Notes under the pieces: generated by a model | What the model saw: the letters and a program-made list of their open reading frames with translations, nothing else | Told to the model about the DNA's origin: nothing | Database searches by the model: none | Shown here: piece after piece, positions 53,085-61,441 of the stretch | Layout: each line of letters opens with the position of its first letter | Numbering within the stretch: position 1 is the first letter of the stretch | Translations under genes and position numbers: made by a program | Source of the DNA: Ructibacterium gallinarum | GTDB lineage: Bacteria > Bacillota > Clostridia > Monoglobales > Monoglobaceae | DNA: 64,000 nt | Direction: 5' to 3' | Assembly: GCF_014982785.1 (NCBI RefSeq) | Contig: NZ_JADCKB010000001.1 | Span: 124,001-188,000 of the forward strand

Positions 53085-53399
53085 CTACAGCGCCACATCG
53101 GCCAATTCTGCCAACTGCGCCTTGGTAATCACGCCTACGCTGGAATTAACCAACATACCGTTTTTAAACACCAGTACGGTAGGCACTGACATAATGTCAT
53201 ACTGGCGGGCCAAGGGCATCTGCTCATCAATATCCACCTTGCAGACCTTAACCTTTCCCTCTGCACTCTTTGCAAAATCCTCTAAAATCGGACCAAACAT
53301 TTTACAGGGGCCGCACCAGGTTGCCCAGAAATCCACAACAACCGGAAGTTCCGACTGTAAAACCTCTTTTTCAAACGTATCTACTGTAACATTCAACAT
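53085..53399 (-). CDS. trxA: Thioredoxin
   Basis: A 104-residue thioredoxin with VVDFWATWCGPCKMFGPILE carrying the WCGPC active site and the cis-proline region SVPTVLVFKNG. It would reduce cytoplasmic disulfides, recharged by the TrxB encoded 9 bp downstream. AAGGAGG precedes the start. Confidence 0.96.
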   Translation of the reverse strand: MLNVTVDTFEKEVLQSELPVVVDFWATWCGPCKMFGPILEDFAKSAEGKVKVCKVDIDEQMPLARQYDIMSVPTVLVFKNGMLVNSSVGVITKAQLAELADVAL

Positions 53400-53453
53400 A
53401 ATTTTTCCTCCTTTTTCAACTTATATTATTAGAGTCCCTTTTTTATTCCAATT

Positions 53454-54290
53454 CTATTCCGTGTAAAGCTTTTTCAACATCGTAAACGCAGGCTCCAACC
53501 ACTTTTCCGCATCTAAATTCTCTACCTGCCCCGCATCGCAGGCGGCTGCCGTTTCCGGATCAATGGGCAGCTGACCCAAAACCGAAAGGCCATAAGTATC
53601 CGCAACCTCCTGAAGCCGGCTTTCTCCAAACACAGCAATTTTCTCACCGCATTTGGGACAAACCGCATAGCTCATATTTTCTACCAAACCCAGAATGGGA
53701 ATATCCATCATCTGTGCCATTTTTACCGCTTTTCCTACTATCATAGAGACCAGTTCCTGCGGCGAGGTCACCACTACGATTCCATCAACCGGCAGGGACT
53801 GGAAGACGGTAAGAGGCACATCGCCGGTACCTGGCGGCATATCCACAAACATAAAATCAATATCGTCCCAAACCACATCCGTCCAAAACTGCTTCACCGT
53901 ACCAGCAATCACTGGCCCTCTCCAGATTACCGGATCCGTATCGTCGGGCAACAGAAGATTGACCGACATTACGGATACTCCACCGCCGCTCACCTGGGGC
54001 AATATCCCGTATTCACTGCCTTTGGCCTTTTCGGTGATTCCAAATACCTTAGGGATAGACGGCCCGGTTACATCCGCATCCAGAATGCCGCAGCGGTAAC
54101 CTGCTTTTTGCATTCCAGAAGCCAGAAGAGAGGTGATCAAGGATTTTCCCACTCCACCCTTACCGCTGATAACACCTATCACTTTTTTTATAGAACTCAT
54201 TTGATTGGGAGCCGCCGCAAAGCTTTGGGGCTCCGTCCTATCCCCGCAATTTTCAGAGCAGGAAGAACAGTCATGTGTACATTCACTCAT
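53454..54290 (-). CDS. Mrp/NBP35-type ATPase, iron-sulfur cluster carrier
   Basis: A 278-residue P-loop ATPase of the Mrp/ApbC family that carries 4Fe-4S clusters to apoproteins. The N-terminal extension is rich in cysteines (CTHDCSSCSENC), as in NBP35-type members. The deviant Walker A is SGKGGVGKSLI, DADVTGPSIPK and FVDMPPGTGD follow, and CPKCG near residue 200 is the bridging CxxC for the shared cluster. It has a consensus promoter at 54352-54380 and runs into trxA after 54 bp, so it could share transcripts with the thioredoxin genes. Confidence 0.92.
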   Translation of the reverse strand: MSECTHDCSSCSENCGDRTEPQSFAAAPNQMSSIKKVIGVISGKGGVGKSLITSLLASGMQKAGYRCGILDADVTGPSIPKVFGITEKAKGSEYGILPQVSGGGVSVMSVNLLLPDDTDPVIWRGPVIAGTVKQFWTDVVWDDIDFMFVDMPPGTGDVPLTVFQSLPVDGIVVVTSPQELVSMIVGKAVKMAQMMDIPILGLVENMSYAVCPKCGEKIAVFGESRLQEVADTYGLSVLGQLPIDPETAAACDAGQVENLDAEKWLEPAFTMLKKLYTE

Positions 54291-54351
54291 TTTTACTACC
54301 TCGGTTCTCTTTGATTTGGCACCATTTTGGGCCGTCTTGTATTTCCTCTAT

Positions 54352-54380
54352 ATTATAGCCTTCCGTCGCCTTACTGTCAA
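54352..54380 (-). promoter_or_regulatory. Consensus promoter of the Mrp ATPase gene
   Basis: On the minus strand TTGACA (complement of 54375-54380) and TATAAT (complement of 54352-54357), 17-bp spacer, both exact consensus. It lies just after the DUF4364 stop and 61 bp upstream of the ATG. Confidence 0.88.
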
Positions 54381-54384
54381 CCGT

Positions 54385-54915
54385 CTATTTGCTATCTTTT
54401 CCGATCCGCCGGACTAAATCTGCATAGATGTCTGCAGACTGTTTTTTCAAGATACCGGCAGCTCTTTCTGCCTCGGCTCGGGAACCGGCAAAAATCTGAA
54501 GTTCCAAAAGCGGCTCATTTGCATCCAGCATCTGCAAAGACGCCATATACTGATACGGCGCAACCGGTAAAATCTCGGTCTTAACCGCGTTAGGGTCTGC
54601 CTGTTCGGCAAACTTCATGGCGCCTACCGCCTCCTCAATCCGCCGGCGAATACTCTTTGGTACCCGTTCAAAAAAGAAGGAATTGGTATCTGCACCTTTT
54701 TCAGTCAGAGAAAAGCATTGGTCATTGCGATAATACTTACTCTCCACATAGCCGTCCTCAATCAATTCGTTGAGCATCACCGCCAGATCAAAATATCCCA
54801 TTACCTCTTTTTCCCAGGTCAAAACCTCGGACAGATCTGGCATGTTCATGGGCTCCACATGCCGCTTTAGGGTATATAAAATGGCAAACTTCATTTCATC
54901 GTGCTCTAAAAACAT
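54385..54915 (-). CDS. DUF4364 family protein
   Basis: A 176-residue protein of a Firmicutes-restricted family of unknown function. The N-terminal half looks like a winged helix (KFAILYTLKRHVEPMNMPDL then LAVMLNELIEDGYV, ending FSLTEKGAD), so DNA binding is possible. The C-terminal half is an alpha/beta domain with LELQIFAGSRAEAERAAGIL. It is the last gene of the tight minus-strand operon, 14 bp after degV. I know of no established role. Confidence 0.82.
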   Translation of the reverse strand: MFLEHDEMKFAILYTLKRHVEPMNMPDLSEVLTWEKEVMGYFDLAVMLNELIEDGYVESKYYRNDQCFSLTEKGADTNSFFFERVPKSIRRRIEEAVGAMKFAEQADPNAVKTEILPVAPYQYMASLQMLDANEPLLELQIFAGSRAEAERAAGILKKQSADIYADLVRRIGKDSK

Positions 54916-54929
54916 CTTCCCACCGCCTT

Positions 54930-55802
54930 TTACTTATTTTCATAATCAGTATACGGCTTTTGGTGCGGAAAATAAATACCCACCAGACCAAGTCCCGCAT
55001 GGGAAGTGATGATCGGCCCAATTTTCATTACTTTAATTTCAGCAGGCTTCACCTTTTCCTCTACCATTTTGGAAAGGATCTCTACCTTATCCTCTGCATC
55101 GGAATGAAGAATATATACCGTATTCTTTTCTGGTGATTCCATGCGTTCCTGGGCATATTGTACCAGCACTGACATGGCTTTTTTCAAGCCTCGCACCTTG
55201 CGGTATGCCTCCACAAGGCCACCGTTAATATTTAAAATCGGCTTAATATCAAGCATGGTACTGATGGCCATGGTAGTAGCCTTAATTCTTCCGCCCTTTT
55301 TCAAAAAAGTCAGATCATCCACTACAAAATACGCTGTATCCCTTGTATAGCACATATGAAGGAAAGTGAGTATTTCCTCCTTGCTTTTTCCTTCCGCTGC
55401 CATCTGCGCCGCTGTCACCACAGGATAGCCGATCACATAGGCAAACATCCGGGAATCCACTACTGTAATATCAAAACCTTCTTCCTTGAGTTGCTCTGCC
55501 ACCAGACAGGAGGTATTATAGATTCCGCTTCCGTTTGAGGAAATGGTCACATGGATAATCGAATCTCCGTCCGCGCCCAAGCGGCGATAAACCGACTCCA
55601 CATCTGCTGGGCTCATTTGGCAGGTGGTAGGAATCTCATCCGTCTGCCGAAGCAGGTCATAATATTCCTCCGGGGTAAAATCCCGATCCGCACAAATAGT
55701 TTTATCCCCCAGATAAATCATAAACGGCAGGATTTCAATATTTAATTCTTTGGCTGTGGCCGCCGGAATATCCGCCGCGGCGTCCGTCATGATTCTGAGC
55801 AT
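54930..55802 (-). CDS. DegV family fatty-acid-binding protein
   Basis: A 290-residue DegV-type protein. This family binds a fatty acid between two domains; FakB members present it to the kinase FakA. MTDAAADIPA at the N terminus, MIYLGDKTICADRDFTPEEY, SSNGSGIYNT with the lipid-contacting Ser/Thr, and VVDDLTFLKKGGRIKA are family markers. C-terminal GPIITSHAGLGLVGIYF is typical. It overlaps trmL by 16 bp. A FakA partner is not in the window. Confidence 0.92.
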   Translation of the reverse strand: MLRIMTDAAADIPAATAKELNIEILPFMIYLGDKTICADRDFTPEEYYDLLRQTDEIPTTCQMSPADVESVYRRLGADGDSIIHVTISSNGSGIYNTSCLVAEQLKEEGFDITVVDSRMFAYVIGYPVVTAAQMAAEGKSKEEILTFLHMCYTRDTAYFVVDDLTFLKKGGRIKATTMAISTMLDIKPILNINGGLVEAYRKVRGLKKAMSVLVQYAQERMESPEKNTVYILHSDAEDKVEILSKMVEEKVKPAEIKVMKIGPIITSHAGLGLVGIYFPHQKPYTDYENK

Positions 55803-56293
55803 GGCAATACCCCCTGTTTTTCTAAATTTTCAAATCCAAACTGGCGTAGCACCTCATAGGCAATCACTGCTACCGAATTGGATAAATTCAGCGAACGCTT
55901 GTGCACCTTCATGGGAATCCGGATGCACTTTTCAATATGCTCCAAAAGCAAATCTTCTGGCAACCCTTTGGTCTCCTTACCAAACACCAGGAAAATTTCC
56001 TTCCCACCATTGTCACAATAGTTTACCCCTGCATAATCCCGAGGCGCTTTGGTAGTACAATAATAAAAATCACCATTGGGATACGCTTTTAACACCTCGT
56101 CAAAGCAGGCATATTCATGAAGTTCCAGTTCATCCCAGTAATCTAGTCCGGCCCGCCGCACCTGCTTTTCGCTAATATCAAACCCCAAAGGATGCACCAG
56201 ATGTAAAGGCGCACCAATGACCGAACAGGTCCTTGAAATATTGCCGGTGTTAGCGGGAATTTCCGGTTCCACCAGCACAATATGCAGCCGCAT
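55787..56293 (-). CDS. trmL: tRNA (cytidine/uridine-34-2'-O)-methyltransferase
   Basis: A 168-residue SPOUT methyltransferase that modifies the wobble ribose of certain leucine tRNAs using S-adenosylmethionine. VLVEPEIPANTGNISRTCSV, HLVHPLGFDISEKQVRRAGL and LVFGKETKGLPE with the C-terminal knot RIPMKVHKRSLNLSNSVAVI are all diagnostic. The ATG at 56293 is 8 bp from GGAG; a GTG at 56296 is also in frame. It is 15 bp after the ComM-like gene and overlaps degV. Confidence 0.94.
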   Translation of the reverse strand: MRLHIVLVEPEIPANTGNISRTCSVIGAPLHLVHPLGFDISEKQVRRAGLDYWDELELHEYACFDEVLKAYPNGDFYYCTTKAPRDYAGVNYCDNGGKEIFLVFGKETKGLPEDLLLEHIEKCIRIPMKVHKRSLNLSNSVAVIAYEVLRQFGFENLEKQGVLPCSES

Positions 56294-56308
56294 CACGACC
56301 GCTCCTTT

Positions 56309-57844
56309 CTATGTCCAAAATTTACGGTCCAACGACCGATACTGTATCGCTTCTGCCAAATGGGACGCTTCGATGCACTCGCTTCCGTCCAGATCGGCAA
56401 TGGTCCGCGCCACTTTTAAAATCCGATTATGGGCCCGGGCGCTCAATCCAAGTCGCTCATAGGATTCTTTCAACAAAGCAGCTCCGTCCGGCTTTAGTGC
56501 ACAAAATTCCTCCATCATGGCCGGTGTCAGCCGGGCATTGGAATAGACTCCGCTCCCCTGATAACGCCGATGCTGCAATTCCCGTGCACGATCCACTCTT
56601 TTTTTGATCTCTGCCGACGTTTCCGCCGCATCACTTTTCTGTTCCAGTTCCTCATAAGGTACCGCCCGTACTTCAACCTGGAGGTCGATCCTATCAAGCA
56701 GAGGACCACTGACCCGGCTGAGATACCTCTTGATCTGTGCCGGCGAACAGTTGCATTCATGGGCAGGATCACCGTAATAACCACAGGGGCAAGGATTCAT
56801 AGAAGCCACCAACATAATATTACATGGATAGGAATAAGCCCCGCTGGCCCGCGTGATGGTCACCATTCCATCCTCCAACGGCTGACGCAGGATCTCCAGC
56901 GCCTGCTTTTGAAACTCCGGCAGTTCGTCCAAAAATAAAACGCCATGGTGCGCCAAGCTAATTTCTCCAGGGCGTGGCATGCTTCCACCGCCAGTAAGCC
57001 CCGCGGCTGAAACCGTATGATGCGGGCTCCGAAACGGCCGGGTCAAAACCATAGGCTGATTCTGCGGCAGTTTCCCAGCGATGGAGTGTACCTTGGTGAC
57101 CTCCAGCGCCTCTTCAAACCGCAAATCCGGCAAAATAGAAGGAATACGCTGGGCTAGCATGGTCTTGCCCGATCCCGGAGGGCCGATCAGTAAAAGATTA
57201 TGTCCGCCGGCAGCTGCCACCTCAATGGCACGCTTCACGTTCTGCTGGCCTTTGACCTCAGCAAAGTCCGGCCCGTTCTGGGCAGCTTGCCGCAAAAGCG
57301 CCTCAACATCCACCTTGCAAGGCTGTATCTGCTTTTCTCCCATAAGGTGCGCTGTCAGTTCTTTCAAACTTTCTACACCATAAACTTCTGCCTCAGCAAC
57401 CACTGCCGCTTCCCGGGCATTGGCGCCGGGAAGATACACCCTGTGTACTCCACTTTGATAAGCCGTAATCGTCATAGGCAAAGCGCCCCGCACTGGCCGC
57501 AAATGGCCATCCAAGGACAGTTCTCCCAAGAAGGCTGCATTCTCTGCCACAGCAGCAGGAAGTTGACCAGTGCTGATTAAAATTCCCAACGCAATGGGCA
57601 AATCCAGGCATGCTCCTTCTTTTTTCACGTCCGCCGGAGCGAGGTTGACCACTATCCGCTTTCCTGGTATCTGAAATCCTGCCTGTTTGACCGCAGACCG
57701 AATCCGCTCTTTTGATTCCCGCACCGCGGCATCCGGCAGTCCCACAATCTCCCAGGATGGAAGTCCCGGACTGACATCGGTTTCCACTTGAATCCAGTGC
57801 CCCTGCATACCGCTAAGTCCTACACTATTGATTCTGGCTATCAT
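56309..57844 (-). CDS. ComM/YifB family Mg-chelatase-like AAA+ ATPase
   Basis: A 511-residue ATPase. The N-terminal Lon-protease-like/ChlI domain (about 1-175) contains GLPDAAVRESKERIRSA and NLAPADVKKEGACLDLP. The AAA+ domain has Walker A GPPGSGKTMLAQRIP, Walker B GVLFLDELPEF, and the zinc-type loop MNPCPCGYYG. The C-terminal domain includes GLSARAHNRILKVARTIADL. In proteobacteria ComM is a helicase for branch migration during natural transformation; the role in Clostridia is not established. It sits in the tight operon between the pyridoxal kinase gene and trmL. Confidence 0.93.
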   Translation of the reverse strand: MIARINSVGLSGMQGHWIQVETDVSPGLPSWEIVGLPDAAVRESKERIRSAVKQAGFQIPGKRIVVNLAPADVKKEGACLDLPIALGILISTGQLPAAVAENAAFLGELSLDGHLRPVRGALPMTITAYQSGVHRVYLPGANAREAAVVAEAEVYGVESLKELTAHLMGEKQIQPCKVDVEALLRQAAQNGPDFAEVKGQQNVKRAIEVAAAGGHNLLLIGPPGSGKTMLAQRIPSILPDLRFEEALEVTKVHSIAGKLPQNQPMVLTRPFRSPHHTVSAAGLTGGGSMPRPGEISLAHHGVLFLDELPEFQKQALEILRQPLEDGMVTITRASGAYSYPCNIMLVASMNPCPCGYYGDPAHECNCSPAQIKRYLSRVSGPLLDRIDLQVEVRAVPYEELEQKSDAAETSAEIKKRVDRARELQHRRYQGSGVYSNARLTPAMMEEFCALKPDGAALLKESYERLGLSARAHNRILKVARTIADLDGSECIEASHLAEAIQYRSLDRKFWT

Positions 57845-57864
57845 AGGTCTTACTCCTCTGTTTT

Positions 57865-58764
57865 TTATATTTCCACATACCGCTGTTCCCGCTCTGCCCG
57901 GGCAAAATAACCGGAGGCCAGCACTGGCTCAAACAACACCCCTTCCCGGATCTTGATCTCGGGATGCGCCACAGTGCGCGAAATGGCACGGTAAACAAAA
58001 TCCGCTGCCAAATTAGCTGCATCAATCAACGGCATTCCCTTAACCAGGCCACCGGTTAATACACTGGTATACACATCTCCCGTGCCGTGAAACGGTCGAT
58101 TAATATAACCACAATTTATCTTATAATATTTCTTAGTTTGGGGATCACAAACTGCCACACACATAGAATTTTCTGAATCCATCACACTGGTAATCACTGC
58201 CGCGCCGGCGCCCATGTCACAAAGGCCCCGGAGCATCTCCCGGATCTCTGCATTGCACAGTGGATGATTGGGATATGGTATATCCAAAAGCAGGCACGCC
58301 TCTGTCACATTTGGTGTAATAATATCTGCCATAGCAGACAACTGTTTCATGCCGCCAATCAGGTTTTTCATTCTATCACTGTACACAGTCTGTACATCCA
58401 AAAGGGCATTGTCCCCCATAACCGGATCCACCACGGCCAAAGCTCCCTTTGTTCTCTGCTCCGTCATAAACTCAGCGGTAATATCAATCTGCCTCTCTGA
58501 ACTCATATATCCACTATAAACCGCATCAAAGCTAAGGCCGATCTGCCGCCAATGGGCAATAATCTTAGGCATTTCCTCTGTCAGGTCACAGAGAGTATAA
58601 TTCTGAAATTCATAGGTATGCGTAGATAGCACCGCCGTGGGCAAAGGGCAAACTTCCACCCCCATGGCAGACAGAATGGGAATCGCCTCGGTCAATGATA
58701 CCTTTCCAAATCCCGACAGGTCATGGATGGCCGCCACCCGGGGTATTACTCTATTGTTTTGCAT
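57865..58764 (-). CDS. Pyridoxamine/pyridoxal kinase
   Basis: A 299-residue PfkB-superfamily kinase that phosphorylates vitamin B6 vitamers to make or salvage PLP. AAIHDLSGFGKVSLTEAIPI and LPTAVLSTHTYEFQNY are characteristic of PdxY/PdxK-like kinases in Firmicutes. VVDPVMGDNA holds nucleotide contacts and FHGTGDVYTSVLTGG the catalytic Asp. A TTG at 58770 is in frame, but AGAGGG is 6 bp from the ATG at 58764. It lies 14 bp after the pseudouridine synthase gene and feeds PLP enzymes such as the TrpB and MetY-type proteins of this window only in a general sense. Confidence 0.88.
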   Translation of the reverse strand: MQNNRVIPRVAAIHDLSGFGKVSLTEAIPILSAMGVEVCPLPTAVLSTHTYEFQNYTLCDLTEEMPKIIAHWRQIGLSFDAVYSGYMSSERQIDITAEFMTEQRTKGALAVVDPVMGDNALLDVQTVYSDRMKNLIGGMKQLSAMADIITPNVTEACLLLDIPYPNHPLCNAEIREMLRGLCDMGAGAAVITSVMDSENSMCVAVCDPQTKKYYKINCGYINRPFHGTGDVYTSVLTGGLVKGMPLIDAANLAADFVYRAISRTVAHPEIKIREGVLFEPVLASGYFARAEREQRYVEI

Positions 58765-58778
58765 ATACAACCCTCTTT

Positions 58779-59495
58779 TTAAAAATATTCACTGTCTATC
58801 TGTCTAAGTTCCTCTATGGTAAGCTCCCGCAGCTGACCAGGCAAAAGCGCTTCATCCAGCAGGACGCCGTTAATCGCCGTCCTTTTCAAATAGATCACCC
58901 TTTTCCCGGCCGCCGCAAACATTCGCTTAATTTGATGGTACTTTCCCTCCATAATAGTAACCTCTGTCTCCGACACCGCTCCAGAGGTCAAAATTTTTAA
59001 TTCTGCCGGGCGGGTCACATACCCATCCTCCAGCAGGACGCCACGAGCAAACAGAGCTACATCTTCTTCCGTGACATTCCCCTCCACCCGGGCAAAATAA
59101 CGCTTTGGCACATGATGCGCCGGACTGAGAAGCCGGTGTGCCAGAATACCATCGTTCGTCAGCAGACAAAAGCCCTCTGTATCCAGATCCAGCCTTCCCA
59201 CTGGAAACAAATCAAAATGCTGATATTCCTCCGGCACCAGATCCAGCACCGTTTTATGATGCTTATCCCAGGTGGCAGAGAGATAGCCTCCGGGCTTATG
59301 AAGCATCAGATATACATATTTCCGATACTGCATTCGGGTATCCCTTAAAAAAACCTGTGCCGTTTCCGGCACCACCTGTGTTTCTGGCCGGGGCTTCGGC
59401 ACACCCTCCACCCGCACCAATCCACTTTTAATCAGCTTTTTAATCTCGCTTCGGGTGCCGGCACCACAGTCTGCCAAATATTTATCAAGACGCAT
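58779..59495 (-). CDS. RsuA/RluB-type rRNA pseudouridine synthase
   Basis: A 238-residue pseudouridine synthase. The N-terminal S4 domain reads RLDKYLADCGAGTRSEIKKL. The catalytic domain has LMLHKPGGYLSATWD, then PVGRLDLDTEGFCLLTNDG with the catalytic Asp, and KYHQIKRMFAAAGKRV. It modifies one uridine in 16S or 23S rRNA; which site cannot be told. GAGGTGG precedes the ATG at 59495; the in-frame ATG at 59507 has no RBS. It heads the minus-strand operon to DUF4364. Confidence 0.93.
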   Translation of the reverse strand: MRLDKYLADCGAGTRSEIKKLIKSGLVRVEGVPKPRPETQVVPETAQVFLRDTRMQYRKYVYLMLHKPGGYLSATWDKHHKTVLDLVPEEYQHFDLFPVGRLDLDTEGFCLLTNDGILAHRLLSPAHHVPKRYFARVEGNVTEEDVALFARGVLLEDGYVTRPAELKILTSGAVSETEVTIMEGKYHQIKRMFAAAGKRVIYLKRTAINGVLLDEALLPGQLRELTIEELRQIDSEYF

Positions 59496-59557
59496 CTTCC
59501 ACCTCATATTTTTCTCATTTTCCGCATAGGCTTTACAAAGAAATGGAGGAAAAACCT

Positions 59558-60004
59558 ATGATCAATTTTTTTAAAACCCGGAAAATCCTTCTGCTGACCC
59601 TGCTCGCCGCCGCGGTGACAGTAGGGATTATTTTTCTGCTTTTTGGTGCCGATTCGGAAGTCAATCAAAAAAATCTGGATTTTATCCGTTCTTATGGCTG
59701 GGAAGTAGAGGAAAATCCGACAGAGATTGCCCGGCTGACCATTCCAGAAGAATTTGACACTGTTTTTAATGCTTATAACGAACTGGCACAAAACGCCGGT
59801 TTTGACCTGACCCCATATAAGGGTGTTAAAGCCACCCGATATTCCTACCGGGTCTTAAACCACCAGGATTCTGATTCGGGCTTGATCCGTGCTAATATTT
59901 TTGTCACCAAGGACGGCATTGCCGCCGCTGACATTTCCTCCCTGGAACTGGGTGGATTTTTAATACCTATCAGTGACACCTCCGGACAGATCCCAGCACA
60001 ATAA
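59558..60004 (+). CDS. DUF4830-type membrane-anchored protein
   Basis: A 148-residue protein with an N-terminal membrane helix (about 10-30, ILLLTLLAAAVTVGIIFLLF) and an extracytoplasmic domain. Residues about 38-140 resemble DUF4830: FIRSYGWEVEENPTEIARLT at the start and RANIFVTKDGIAAADISSLE near the end. The function of the family is unknown. GGAGG lies 8 bp before the ATG at 59558, and an ATG at 59543 overlaps that RBS, so I used 59558. It diverges from the pseudouridine synthase gene. Confidence 0.78.
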   Translation: MINFFKTRKILLLTLLAAAVTVGIIFLLFGADSEVNQKNLDFIRSYGWEVEENPTEIARLTIPEEFDTVFNAYNELAQNAGFDLTPYKGVKATRYSYRVLNHQDSDSGLIRANIFVTKDGIAAADISSLELGGFLIPISDTSGQIPAQ

Positions 60005-60057
60005 AATTATTATACCATATCTTTTTCATAAATTCCATACATATTGTTAAATTTTTA

Positions 60058-60086
60058 TTGAAATCCGGGGGAAAATATACTATAAT
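60058..60086 (+). promoter_or_regulatory. Promoter of the MetY-type gene
   Basis: TTGAAA at 60058-60063 and TATAAT at 60081-60086 with a 17-bp spacer. The leader before the ATG at 60128 is only about 35 nt, so there is no room for a SAM or T-box riboswitch. Confidence 0.82.
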
Positions 60087-60127
60087 GGTTGCAAAACTGA
60101 TTATAGATATGCATGAGGAGGTACATT

Positions 60128-61396
60128 ATGAAAATTGAAACAAAATGTATTCAATCCGGCTATACCCCAAAAAACGGGGAGCCCCGGGTTCTGCCCATTT
60201 ATCAAAGTACTACCTGGAAATACAGTTCCACTGAACAGATGGGTCGTTTGTTTGACCTGGAGGAGAGCGGATATTTCTATACCCGTCTTGCCAATCCCAC
60301 CAACGATGCGGTAGCGGCCAAGATTGCCGATCTGGAGGGTGGCGTTGCAGGCATGCTTACTTCATCAGGACAAGCCGCCTGTTTCTATTCTATTTTCAAC
60401 ATCTGTCAGGCGGGAGATCACTTTGTCTGCTCCTCCACCGTATATGGCGGCACCTTTAACCTGTTTGGTGTAACCATGAAAAAGATGGGCATTGAGGTAA
60501 CCTTTGTAGACCCCAACGCCAGCGAGGAGGAGCTCTCTGCCGCATTTAAAGACAATACCAAAGCTATGTTTGGCGAAACCATTGCAAACCCTGCGTTGGT
60601 GGTACTGGATATCGAAAAATGGGCTAAAGTAGCACACGCGCATCAGGTGCCACTGATTATTGACAACACCTTCGCTACCCCCATCAACTGCCGGCCTTTT
60701 GAATGGGGCGCAGATATTGTGGTGCATTCCACCACCAAATATATGGACGGCCACGCTACCAGCGTAGGCGGCGCCATTATTGACAGTGGAAATTTTGACT
60801 GGGAAGCCTCCGGCAAATTCCCCTGTCTGACCACACCGGATGCATCCTATCATGGGATCACCTATACCCAAAAATTTGGCAAGGCCGCTTATATTACCAA
60901 GGCCACTGCCCAAGTAATGCGGGATCTGGGTTCGATTCCCTCACCGCAGAACGCCTTTTTGCTGAATTTGGGTCTTGAAACCCTTGCTTTGCGGGTAAGA
61001 CAGCACTGTAAAAATGCGATGGCAGTGGCGGAATTCCTGTCTCATCACGAAAAAATATCCTGGGTCAATTACTGCTCTCTCCCCGGTGACAAATATTATG
61101 ATCTGGCGCAGAAATACCTGCCAAACGGTTCCTGCGGCGTCATCTCTTTTGGGGTCAAGGGCGGGCGCAGTGCGGCTGTGACCTTTATGGACAGTCTGAA
61201 GCTGGCGGCTATTGTCACCCATGTGGCAGACGCCCGCACTTCCGTTCTGCACCCTGCCAGCCATACGCACCGCCAACTCAATGATGAAGAACTGAAAGCG
61301 GCTGGCGTCACACCAGACCTGATTCGTTTTTCTGTGGGTATTGAAGATCAAGAGGATATTATTGAAGATATCCGTCAGGCGCTGGAAAAAATATAA
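60128..61396 (+). CDS. O-acetylhomoserine sulfhydrylase / Cys-Met metabolism PLP enzyme
   Basis: A 422-residue cytoplasmic PLP enzyme of the Cys/Met metabolism family, closest in pattern to MetY (O-acetylhomoserine aminocarboxypropyltransferase), which makes homocysteine or methionine directly. YTRLANPTNDAVAAKIADLE, SSGQAACFYSIF and SSTVYGGTFNL are typical, and VVHSTTKYMDGHATSVGG carries the PLP lysine K204. C-terminal SLKLAAIVTHVADARTSVLH then HPASHTH is also a family marker. Methionine gamma-lyase activity is an alternative. GAGGAGG is 7 bp before the ATG at 60128; the ATG at 60113 overlaps that RBS. Monocistronic. Confidence 0.88.
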   Translation: MKIETKCIQSGYTPKNGEPRVLPIYQSTTWKYSSTEQMGRLFDLEESGYFYTRLANPTNDAVAAKIADLEGGVAGMLTSSGQAACFYSIFNICQAGDHFVCSSTVYGGTFNLFGVTMKKMGIEVTFVDPNASEEELSAAFKDNTKAMFGETIANPALVVLDIEKWAKVAHAHQVPLIIDNTFATPINCRPFEWGADIVVHSTTKYMDGHATSVGGAIIDSGNFDWEASGKFPCLTTPDASYHGITYTQKFGKAAYITKATAQVMRDLGSIPSPQNAFLLNLGLETLALRVRQHCKNAMAVAEFLSHHEKISWVNYCSLPGDKYYDLAQKYLPNGSCGVISFGVKGGRSAAVTFMDSLKLAAIVTHVADARTSVLHPASHTHRQLNDEELKAAGVTPDLIRFSVGIEDQEDIIEDIRQALEKI

Positions 61397-61402
61397 AAAT
61401 GC

Positions 61403-61441
61403 AAAAAACCGGAGCACATCACATTGTGCCCCGATTTTTTT
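61403..61441 (+). terminator. Bidirectional terminator between the MetY-type gene and the ECF transporter gene
   Basis: CGGAGCACA pairs with TGTGCCCCG (one mismatch), with an A run on the left and T7 on the right, so it can end transcripts from both strands. Confidence 0.82.
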